NCBI GenBank assembly: GCA_039621445.1
Contig: CP154956.1
Coordinates: 49,911,598 to 49,975,597 of the forward strand
Direction of reading: 5' to 3'
Length of the DNA stretch: 64,000 nt
Source: Euglena gracilis
Lineage: Eukaryota > Euglenida > Euglenophyceae > Euglenales
The position numbers and the translations under genes are program-made. Positions 50,613-62,600 of the stretch are shown piece after piece; position 1 is the stretch's first letter; each line of letters begins with the position of its first letter. The notes under the pieces are model-generated. The model did no database searches and was not told the origin of the DNA. It worked only from the letters and a program-made list of their open reading frames with translations.

Positions 50613-53600
50613 GTGTGTCCCTGAATGATCAGGAATACGGAATAGGCAGGCCATTTACGCATTGCACCCGAGCAAAAGACATTAACTTACCCTCCCTTAT
50701 ACCCTTATCCTTCAACCCTCCTTCCCCCCTCCACCTGGGCCCAACCACCAAACCTAGACTGATGCCCCCCCCCCCCCTATGGGAGAAAAGGGGCGAAGAA
50801 GTCTGAGAACAGAAAAATATTGCAGAAACCAGGTGGTGGAGGGGAAAACAGCCATATCTCACGACCTCCAAGGTTTACCAAAATCCATAAAAAAGTGACC
50901 AATGTTTTAATAATGCCCCCCCTCAGGGGCGTCTCTTAAGCCAGAGGGACCGCACCCTTTGGGTTCCGTTTTTTTTCCAGCCCGGCCCACCCCCTATTGA
51001 TAAATTTTAATTATTGTCTGGCTGCTTGCAGAGTGAATGAACAGAAACAGATTTTTTTTTTGTTGGCAGGTGCAATACTGGACCGAAAAAAAGTTGGCAA
51101 AAAATGGTTCAAGAATGGATTTCCCTGTCCAAATCTTGGGATTCAAAAACAATTGTATGTTTTTGTCTTTACCTGGGCATGCCAAGGGCTTCGTTTTTGG
51201 TCTCCAGACATTTCCTTTGATTTTGTTTCATTTGTGAAGATTTTTTTTAAAAAAAATTTTTTGACCCAGAAATGGCCCAAAAGACACCCCAAATGGCCGT
51301 TTTGGGTCAAAAAGGCGAGCCAACACACAGGCCATGCGTGTCGGTGGCCAAAACGGTGTCGGGTCCATTTTGTCTGATAGACACTTTTGGAAATAGTGTA
51401 CTTCATATTTTTTTACCATTTTTTTTGAAAAATAATTTTTTTGACCGAAAACCTCTCCCCGACGAAATGGCAGAGTCAAAACTGGGGGAGGGGGTTGGCT
51501 TTTTCCAGTCTGGACCCTTGGCGGCTGAATAACTCGGGCCTGGGGAGTTGTGGGCAAATGGAGGTGATTGGCCGTCAAACAGAGATGAATCCGGGATCCA
51601 GTCGCTCGCGACTGAATTAAAAAAAACTCCGGGAATGGGTCTTGTAGCTTAAAGAATTTGTCCCCACCTCCCGCCAGCCAGCAGATTTATTCCAGTTGGC
51701 AGCCTTTTTCCAGCCCCAGACCCCCCTCCCCCCTCAACGACTTTTACTTATTTACAGCCGCCCTTCGGGCGGTTGGACGGTAACGGATTTTTCGCATTTA
51801 GGGATCCAAAAATGAGTCAAAAATGGGAAATGGGTTGGAAAAGGGCTGGCCAGGGCAAATTTGGGGTGAAAATTTTTTTTTGCATAATTGGCAGTTTTTT
51901 TGGGTTTTTTTTTGCAATTACGGTTTTTCCTGGTTTGACCCTGGGTCGGGCCCAGTTCCAGCCTGGGACCCCCAGGGGTGGGGGTCAGCCAGCAGTCCAT
52001 TTTCCAGCCAGCCCAAATCTTCTGTCCTCTCAGCTGGACCCCCCGGAGGGTTGTCAAAAATGGCCTGGTCCGGGGTCATGGTGATAATCTGCGGTTCTCA
52101 TGACCTGGGGGTGGGGGTTCTTCCCCCCCTTTCCCCAATGGTTAGCTTCGCTCTTCCTCTAGAGGTAAGAGTTCAGCGATCCCCCCCCCTAGGGGGGTCC
52201 CCACTAAGCAATGCTCTTCTCTCACCCATTTATGCCCCCCCCCCCCGTCAACCACCAAACTGACTCCTACGACCCCCCCCCCCCGGGTTAAACAGGTTTT
52301 GCACAGTTTATTGTAAGCCTGCTTTTTTGCTGACATCATTGGAAGCCCTTCGGTTTTGAGGTGGTGGTGGTGGGGGGTCCAGACAGCCCCCTAGATGTTG
52401 GGAGCAGGGTTCAATATAAGGAGGGCGTACGGGGTTTAGGTGGGGGTGTCCCCCCCTTCCCAACCCCTCCTGGACCTTCCGGACCACTTCCCCCCCCACC
52501 TGCCAATGGGATATCTGGGACCCTCCCCCAAAAGGTCAAGTTTTCCTTCTGGCGCTTTGCACGCTTTCCCTTCTGGCGCTTTGAATTTTGGAATTTTGGC
52601 CATTTGGGTGGGTCAAAATTTTTCCACCTTGGGCTTTGTGCCGGGCCGAAAATCGGCCACCGTTTGTTTGGGTGGAGGGTGTCCCTCCCCCTTTCTGGAC
52701 CGGAGGGGGGGGGTGGGGGTCCGACCCACCCCCCACCACCTGCCCTGCCATTGAGGTTTGGCCCGAACCCCAACCCCTCCTTGGCAGGTTCCAAAAATAG
52801 CGAAAATTTTCTTCCGGCACTGCACACTGGAAAATGAGCCAAAAAATGCCCCTTTCTCTCACTTTTAAGCATATTGCACATTTTTTGATGTTTTGGTGTT
52901 TTCCACAAACAAAGTGTTCAAAAAATTTCAAAAAGCCAGTGTTTTTTTAAATTTATTTTTCAAAGAAAATTCAGAAATTTTTCGCCAAATTTGGAGTGGT
53001 ATCCGGCCCTTTGTCGGTCCACAAAACCAAAAATTTTCCTGGCCTCCTTCAATTTCGAGGCAGGCCCCAGATCCGCGGGCGCCTACAGCGTTGCAGAGCG
53101 GGGTCTGGTCGAGACGTGCCCCCACCGGGCGTGCAGGGCCACTTGAGCCTGGGGAGGAAAGCAAAAGACCCCTCAGCCCATCTGAAATCCTTGATTAATT
53201 GGATGGGGAGACTTGACCCCCCCCCCCCGAATGGGGGGGGGTACTGTGGGACGGTGGAGAATGGCTCACTATCTCAATCACTCCCCCCACTCAAGCACAA
53301 ATGACTCAAAATTATGTGCTTTGGCCATTCCATCCGAAAAGAATTCTGGCCACTTGGTCAGTCTGGCGCCAAACCCAACCAAGCCAAAAGGGGGGGACAT
53401 GCCGAGAAGCCAATCAGTCACCCATCACAATAAAACGCTCTCACTTATAACCCCCCTTCCTTATAAACCTCATTTTTAACCCCCTCCCCTCAGGCCAACC
53501 AAGCGAAGGACGACGAAAACCACCCCTTTCTGATGAAGAAAACGACGATCGGGACGTTTTTGGGGGGCCATTCTCACCCGAAAAGAGATTTTCATGTGAG

Positions 53601-56600
53601 GAATTTATTTTTTGCAGTCAAGCAAATGATTTGATTGAATGAATTCATTTCATTGAAAAAAAGTGTTGTTGCGGTGAAGCAGTGGTCTATTCCTTGAAGT
53701 GCTGGCAATTTAAAACACAGGAAATCGAATGAGCTTTTATTGAACAATAACTTAGGCGGCCTAACTCGCACTTAGCTTTGAAAGTGACTGTAAATTTGCG
53801 TCGACACGCAAATCCAAAAAAAATTTCTGTTTTCGAACACCGTGGCCTGAGACTCAGGACAGTCCGAAAATAGTGTCTCCCTGCACCCCAGGGCCTGGGA
53901 ACGAAAGCAACGACCTGGAACTCCACGGTCTACGGGCACAGCGCTCCCAGGGCCCAGTGTGCATGAACACAAAGCGGCGGGCGATGAAACGAGGGGACTC
54001 CATTGTGCATTTGCGCTTTGGTGCTATTTTTTTTATTATAAAAAATAAAAACATTTGCGCTTTGGCGCAATTTTTTTTTACTTTTTTGTAATTCAACATG
54101 TGGGTGACCATTGCCGTACTTGCACAATGATAACAACTTATGTGTCAACGTGTGTTTCCCTTGCGCCACAGGCAATGGGTAGGCTCATGAAGAATGGAAA
54201 TTTAAGAGTTATATTGCGTCAAAATGCAATAAAAATACAATTTTTAAAATTGCAAAAAGCAACATGGCTTGTGCCGAAACGCAAATATAACTGTTTAAAA
54301 CTTATCTCACAACGGAGGGAGAGAACGGCACCAGAGGGGATAGAGCACAAATGTGGAAAAGGGGGACGGAAGTCCTCTCTCAGTCACGTTGCCTTAAAAT
54401 TGATCAACATTGTGAGTTGGCGCAAGAGCCACACTGCTTCGCAATTTTAAAATGTGCATTTCTATTGCGCTTTGGCGCAATAGAACTCTTAAATTTCTAT
54501 TAGTCATAAGTCTACCCATTGCGCTGTGGCGCAACAGTTATCAATTTTTAATTTCTCATTTTTATCACTGCGGGTGGAGAGAGCAGTCCTGGAAGCATCC
54601 CATTACCAGAGCGAACAGGGCTAAGGTGGAGGGAAGCCTTGCCTGGGACAGGGTCCAACCCCCCCCCTTCATGTTGGGATGTGTGTCCAGACCCCCCTCA
54701 GGGCTTCCTATACATCCCTGCATCCCAGGCAACCCATGAGCTTTTCATTAAAAAAATATTACAAGGCAAAGGTGAACGTGCATTTTGAAACTTTTATTTG
54801 CATTTGTTTGTATCTGCTGCACAGGAGTGCAAAACGCTGCAGCCAACGTGGTTGCTTGCTTTGGCCCGCAAGATCCTTGTCAGCCCGAAGCACAGCGCAG
54901 ACAAGGACGTGGCGTGGGGCAAGGCCTTTCTCTACATGGCACTCATCCTCAGCGGCCGCGTCTTCGATCGGGAGAATTGTGGCAGGTCCGCACACCGCTC
55001 CGCACCATTCCCTTGCTGTTGACCGGAAGGGGCAGTTGCACAATTTTGTTCTTAATTGTGATTCAGATTGCGTGTCAAACCAGCGCAGGATGGCCACATG
55101 AGGCTGACCTGGTCTTTCCCCCTGAGGGCTCCCTGACTCCCTGCCCTTTCCGCAAGGATCGTGGCCGCTTTGTTGGACCTTCGGAAGTTCAAGCACGTGC
55201 GCCAGCTGCTGGCGCAGCTGCTGGGCCACTGCATCGCGAAGTGCGCGCCGGCGGTGGTGGTGGCGCAGATGTGGGGCCGGCTGAAGGATGCCCTCGCAGA
55301 CCCAACGGGCTACACGCCGGAGCTGCTGTATCTGGCGCTAAAGCTCCAGGCCGTCTTCCAGGTCTGTGTCCCGGCCACCACCGAGCCCAGCAGCCCTGCC
55401 CTCGTGCCGTTTGTATGCCCTTTTTTTGACCTTCACTTCAATTCTGCATCTGGATGGCAGATTCCAGTAGAGGATGCATGTCGCCTTTCCCGTGCCTTAT
55501 CTGCAGTCTGCGAAGCAGAATGAATTGCCGGAAGCTTTGTTGAAGCTGCTGAAGACAAATTTTTGGGACAAGGTGTGACAGCTCATCAGCTTTTGCTCTC
55601 CATGCCATAGCTTTGTGGCTGTTTGTGCCCATTTGCCTGTTTGCTCGTGGCTGTCCTGGATACCTTGATGTCTTACATGGTTGTGCAATGAAGACACCAA
55701 GGCAAAAGGTGCGATGGCTTTGGGTTAGGCCCAGTTTCATTGTTTGCAGGTGCTGCTGTCAGAAATGCGGCCGTCCCTCGTGTTACACCTCTTTGATCAG
55801 CACCCCCAAGTGCACATTGTGTGGCCTGCCATCATTACCTCCGTCTTCACTTCCAGCGAAGACCCGGTGTGTATTCAACACCTAGTTTCCTTTTCACGTG
55901 TTTTCTCGCTTTCGAACCACCACACACATCAGTTTCTCCAGTCACGAATCTCTCCCAGCTTCTCCCACAAAGAAGGAACCATCTATTTTAAGGAACCATT
56001 ATTTTCTTGCACATGATAATTTCAGTGCCCGAGGAGAGGTCATCATTGTCATTGCAAGAAAAGTGAGAGTAGCAAGGAAGGATCATATTTCCGCAAGATG
56101 TTTGAATACAAAAATCAAGAATGGAAGGATAGCACCCCACAGCCACCAGAACTTCAAATTCAAAGGTTAAATTACATGGGGTTAACTAACACGCACACAA
56201 AATAAAGATTCAGCAATCAGGGGGTATTATTTTGGAGGCGTAAATTTGGAAATAAAATTGAGGTTTTTGAAAGGCTTTTTTTAAGGTTTTTTTAAAGCAT
56301 TTTTAGGGCATTTTTATATTTTTAAGGTGTTAATTTTCCAAGGTAAGTCCAAGGACCATCTCGGCATCGATTTTTTTCGAGTTTGGGTGGACAGAGAATG
56401 TTCCAGCGATGCCAGAAATCATCCCCCCCCCCCAGAATTGGCTTGATTTTGCCGAGATTTTGCAATTTTTATTTTGCTCGCATTTCGGAAATTTTGCTGT
56501 TTTAAAGTTTTATTTATGGCATTTTGGCCAAAAAATTTGAAGCATTTTTCAAATTTTTTTTTCAAAAGTTTTAAGGCGCATTGAGAATACCCCCTGTCAG

Positions 56601-59600
56601 CAATGTCTGGGTGAATTGGTTCCTATTTCCAACTCACAGACAACAGTTGTTGTTTTTGTTTGTGTTCGCAGCAGGGGTTTTCTTAAGCCGGAGGGCACCC
56701 CATCCCCCGGGGGGGGGTCCAGCCAGCCAGCAGCTCAAATCCAGCCAGCAGCCCAAATTTGGGCTGGGAGCCCCCCCCCCCCCGAGGGGTCGAGTGAAAT
56801 AAAGTTGGGTCCAGCCCGGCCGGAGGCCGGGCTAGCCGGCCGCAGGCTGGCCAGCCAACTGGGCTGCCCAGCTCACCTATCCCTGCATTTTTCCACCTCA
56901 TTGCAGCTTCCTCCATCACAGCCCCCCAGCCTTGATCCAGATCCATCCATCAAAATGTCGAAAACGGCAAAAATGTGTTAGAAAATTTTGGTTTTCATCG
57001 ACCCAGCCCAGCCCAGCCCGCTCCAGCCCCAAACCCCCCTCCCCCCTATCCCCCCTCGGGGGGGGGGGGGCCAGCCAGCAGCTCATTTCCAGCCGGCAGC
57101 CTTTTTGCCAGCCGGAGCCTGGACCCCCCCCGGGGCGGTCCTTAAGAAAACCCCTGGTTCGCAGGACAGAGAAAACGAATCATGTTTGCTGTCATTTAGC
57201 ATTGACAGCACTGCTGCCCCCAGTTTCAGATCCCGGCAGGGCAATTCTGCATTCTTTGCATTCTGCCTCAGGCCCGTGTCGCTGTGCATTTCAAGACAAT
57301 GTTCCAGCTGCTGATCGAGGACACGCTGCGGGAGGTCCAGGACCAGTTCCGGGTGATTCACGCGGAGACGGAGATCTCGGTTTCCATTATCGCCGCCATA
57401 GAGACGCTTCCGGTCTCCAAACTTGTCACTCACACATCTTTTTCCAACATGAATCCAACCAGAAGTGACACATTTAAGTTTTTCTGCATATTTCTCTGCT
57501 GTGTAATATGTTCAAAAAATGAAAAAATGGTGGATATGGCGATTTGGGTTGCTATTGCAGGATGAGACTGTGCGGAACGACCTGCTGCATTTCCTCTACA
57601 ACGCAAAGCCGTCCCTCGTGACGCGCGGCCTGATGCGGTTGGTGCGCAGCCGCGTGACACCGTCGCAGTCTGTGGATGGGCTTATCCGGCAGTTTTGGCA
57701 CGTCGTGGAGCTTGGTATCTGCCCATGATCGTGTGTTTGGGTGTTTCTGCTTGCATGGGTCCTCCAGCCTGGGACCCTGAAAACACTTCAAGGAATCTGA
57801 CATTTCTTGTGTTTCATAGTATCTGGACACAAATGTCAGACCTTCTGTATGAAGCTTTCTTGAGCAGGATGAGTCCACACCAGGGGCATCCTGACAGAAA
57901 TGTCACATGAGCCTGTCCTGCAACTTTAAGGTCCAATTTTACCGGAAAGAGGGAAACGAAGCAAGAAAGCCCCACAGCAGGGGTTTTCTTAAGCCGGAGG
58001 GGACCCCCCTCCCCGGGGGGGTCCAGCCAGCCAGCAGCCCAAATTCGGGCTGGGAGCCCAGGGGTCGAGTGAAATAAAGTTTGGTCAAGCCCGGCCGGAG
58101 GCCGGGCCAGCCGGCCGAAGCTGGGGCCAGCCGGCCGAAGCCGGGGCCAGCCGGCCGCAGGCTGGCCAGCCAATTGGGCGGCCCAGCTCTGGGGGGGGGG
58201 GGGGGGGGCTGGGCTGGGTCGATGAAAAACAAAATTTTCCCAAACATTTTTGCCTTCTCGACATTTTGATGGATGGAGCTAGACCAAGGCTGGGGGGCTG
58301 TGATGGAGGGAGCTGTGATGAGGGAAAAAAATGCAGGGATAGGTTACCCCCGCGGGGGGGGGGGTCCAGCCAGCAGCTCATTTCCAGCCAGCAGCCTTTT
58401 TGCCAGCCGGAGGCTGGACCCCCCGGGGGGGGGGGTCCTCAAAAAAGCTCCTGCCCCACAGCCAAATGAATTTCCAACCATGTGGATGGATCTGCAAGTG
58501 TGTTGGCAATTGGAACTATTTTGCACAGCTTTAGAATAGGGTTTGCACAACATTTTTTGAGTGCCAGAATTTGCTTCACCGAATGTTCCAGGTTAAGGTT
58601 GAATTTTCAAGCAAAATTTCCTGCAGAACCCTTTCCTTTTTCTCCGAAAATGACCCACCATTCCACTGCACTTTTTCACTGACATGTCGTCATTTATACG
58701 TGACATGTGTGGAGAAGGAGCGCGGGTTTCTTTGCAGCGGTCCCAGCTTCGGTGGTAAGCGAACACGGTTCCAGTAATGAGGACCGGAGTTTCCCCACAG
58801 TCCTCGCAGGCGGCGTGGCGTCACAGGCCCCGAGGACGACGAGAACGCTGCCAGCAAGCGGAGCTACGAGGAGGAGGTGGAGGAGCTGCTCGCGCTGCCC
58901 GGGGACTCTGACGACGAGGAGGAGGGGGAGGGCGGAGCGGGGGCCGGGGGCCGGAAGGGGCGGGCGCGGCCGCGGAAACCGGTGGTGCGCAGCTTCGCTG
59001 GCTTCCGCACCACCGTGCAGCAGTACATCGTGATGGCCCTGAAGCTGCATGCCCACGAGGTGCCGTCACACAGTCCTTTAAGGGTGCTCAGATTCAGGAA
59101 CATTGGGACCCAATTTTTACTTGGGGGCGGCCAGCTGTCTTTTCCAGCCCTGTATTGTGGGTTTCTAAAGCCGGAGGGGACCGTATTCCCCGGGGGGTCC
59201 AGCCATGCAGCACCTTTTTCCAGCCAGCACCTCCAGCCAGGCTGTGGACCCTGAGGGTCTGCTGAAATAAAGTTCAGGGAAGCCCAGCAAAGTTGGGCTG
59301 GACGGGGAAAAAGGTTGACTTTTTTCTTAAAAAGGGTTCAAAAATGACCAAAAATGGGGTTCGCATTTTCACCTCCAATTTTTGGCTAAAAATAATCCCG
59401 ACCTCGCTGGGTTTGTATTTTTTGGGGTGAATTTTGGTGGCAGCCTCCAACTAAAGGGACCCCCCGGGGGAGTCCCTTTAGTTGGATCAGGGGGTCAAAA
59501 TTTTTTTTTGCATTGTTGATGGAATAGGGTTACGGTTCAGAGTTTGGGTTAGGGTCAGGCCTAACTTATGGATTAGGGTAAATAGGTGCGTAAGTTAGGC

Positions 59601-62600
59601 CTGAAGTTAGGCCGAACTTGCGCACCTAACCCTATTCCTTCAATAACGCAATTTTTTTTTTGCCGCCCCCTGATCCAACTAAAGGGACCCCCCCCCCAGG
59701 GGGTCCCTTCAGTTGGAGGCTGCCATTTTGGTTATCATTTGCCAGCTGGCCTGGAGCCCCCCCCCTGGACCAAGCACCTCCAGCGACAAATCCCGACAAA
59801 TCCCGAAAAATCCTGACAAAACTGCAAAACCTTTTGGAAGAACATTTGCAGACAAAAGGATGGACGGAGTTTCCCAAAAGGAATGTTATGATTGGTTGTT
59901 AATGATTTCCCTGCTTTTGTCTCCAGCAGTTTTTGTTTTGGAAAACATTTTTTAGTTGTTGGATTCAAAGAAGCTTGTTTGGCCCTTGTTTGGAAGAAAT
60001 TTGTTATGACCCAACAAGAATGGAATCACCATTGTAGTCTAAAAAATCCAACCCTTTAACGACCCATTGCCCAAAAATTTTTGCCTCTGGCTCCAATATT
60101 TGTCTCCGACGCGGGGACAAATATTGGTGGTCTTTGGGCAGTGGAGGAGGTGTGGTATGGAATCCAAAGAATTATAGCACAGAGTATCATTTCAGGATGT
60201 TTTTTTTTTTTTACAGCCAAAAGCAACAAAAAGTTGCCAACGTCAGCAAAAATGGCCAAAAAGCAGTCGAAGACAGTTGGCAACGTGACAAACAAACAGT
60301 CAAAAACAGCAAAAAAAAAAGTACCCAAAAGTGCCCAAAAGCGGTTTAATGGTGACCGAAAGTGACAAATGAAAACGAAAATGGCCAAAACGTGTCCAAA
60401 ATTTGTAAAGTGGCCGAAAACTGGGCAAAATGGCAAAAGCAGTCAACGGCAGCCAAAATGGTTTAAAAGTGGCAAACGTGGGCAAAATTGGCCAAGAGAC
60501 ACCAAGAGGCACCAAAAATGGTGAACCCCCAAATATAAGCCCCCCCCCCTCGAAAAGCAACCCCCAAGTATAAGCAACCCCTCGGCCGAAACCCAAATCT
60601 TAGCAAACCCCCTGACTGGACAGAATGAAGGAATTTTCATCAAAACCACACAAAACGCCAGTAATCAGCGAATTCTAAGTGTAATCAACCACAAAATATA
60701 AGCAACCCCTGGAGCCAACTTTCGGTAACCCGAACATAAGCAACCGGTTGCTTATATTTGGGGGGGGTAAAACAAATGTGGAAAATAATGTTCAAAGGTT
60801 AGCAAAAGTGGCCCAAAAGCGACCAAAAATTGGCAAATGCCGAAAAGTGGTCAAAAGCAGTCAAAAGCCGCAAAAAAGTGGCAAATGCGGCCCGATGTTC
60901 GCCCATAATGGACAAAAATAGCGAAAAGTTTGCAAAAGTGGGCAAACGTCGGCATATGTTCCTCAGACCAAGTTCTTCCAAAATGATGTGGCCGGGGCCC
61001 CACCTCCAGGGTTCAAAACCTGACAAGCCCCAACAAATCCCGACAAATCCTACAACGCCACCAAAATACCAAGTGTCTGGAGGTGTTTTCTCCGGATCTC
61101 TACCCAGAGGGAGTCCATCCAGCACCTTAGTCCTGCCATCCTGTGGGATACCCCCGGGGTCCTTCGTAAAACCTCTGCCCTGGACCCAAGTCTGATGATT
61201 TCGCTTTTGATTCCTCCTTTCGCCTGACAGCAATGCAAGACACATAGCTGCACACAACTCAGAAGGTGCCAAACTGTTGAAAGTGATCTGAACATCTCAT
61301 TTTTTTTTGGACCCGAACATCTGAATTTAAGGAGAGCCCCCCCCCCCCCCGCCCCCATGGCTCATGGTAGCCCATGTCCCAAAACAGTACTCTCGCCCAT
61401 GCACTCTGACGTAATGAAGGAGCAGATGAACAGAAATCAAGGGGTAGGGGATGTTGCCCAGGTAGGAAAAAGGGCTGCAAACCAGTCAATCTCAAGGTTG
61501 AGTCAAACCCAGAAAAAAAATGAAGCTGAAAGGGAAAACAACCAAGCAAGTAAATTATACAAATAACCCATTTTGTTGAATAAAATTGTTTTTGATGAAC
61601 CCAGAGTATCCAAGGGTCCCCAAGGGGAAATTCCAGTCGAGCCTTTCTATCCTCCTCTTCTGTCACAACAATTTTACATTATTCATGAAATAATGTTATT
61701 CATTGAATAATAATTGAACTTTTTTTTTCATTTAGTAGGCAATAACATTTCAATTGATTAATCGATTATTAAATTGATAATATTAGTAATTAGGAAAACC
61801 CGAAACAGAAATGTGAAGCAGTCTTGGACCCTGGGGGGAGGGGGGAGGGGGGTGGGTCCGGCTGAGCCCCCCCCCCCCGGGGGGTCCCCCAGGGGGGTAC
61901 ATTCGCTTTTCCAAAAATGGCCAAAAATCGCGATAAATGCTTAAAAAAAGCACCCTTTCAAAAAAATTTCGGCGCCTTCGGCGCCGAAAAGTGGCAGCCC
62001 CCCAGGCCCAGGGGGCACCCGGTCTTAAAAAAAACCCCTGATGTGAAGTTTTGGGCCAATGTGGACCCCAAAAGAAGTTTGCCTTAGCCCTCAGGCTGGG
62101 CAGAGAGGCAGGAGGGACAGGGGGCAGGACGGCAGTTCCACTGATTTTTTGTCAAGTTCAAGAAACTTGTATCAGTTGATGTTTCCAGGGGGGCATTCTT
62201 GGGATGTGAGAAGGTTTTGCTGATCTGTGCAGACAGCCAAAAAAGACACTGCGGACATGCAGTCTGTGCTTTGTAGTGCTGGTGCGCAGCGCCTTGGACA
62301 TCACTATTTTCCCCGTCCCACAGGATGCAGAGTGCCTGGAGCAGGTTATTGACTTTTGTATGAACAACTCCCTCTTCTGTGTCCCCTCCAACGTTGATCG
62401 GCGAGAGGTGCGTGCTGTCATCCTGTTTCTTAGGCGGCCAAACCCGCAATTGAGTCGACTTGTGTGATCCTGCGAATTTTGTTGCTTTTTTGCTTCTCGA
62501 AGTTTGAGTCCAGTATTTTAATTGATGGTGACACGCCGACCCTCCATATGTGGATCAGGGCGTCTAGCCGAATGGCGCACCCATCCCCAGGGGGGGGGTA

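Noticed and set aside
53820-53990. Possible small structured RNA (CTGAGACTCAG hairpin, GC-rich arms)
   Set aside because: Only one short hairpin, no snRNA or snoRNA box motifs, and it lies in an intron among repeats.
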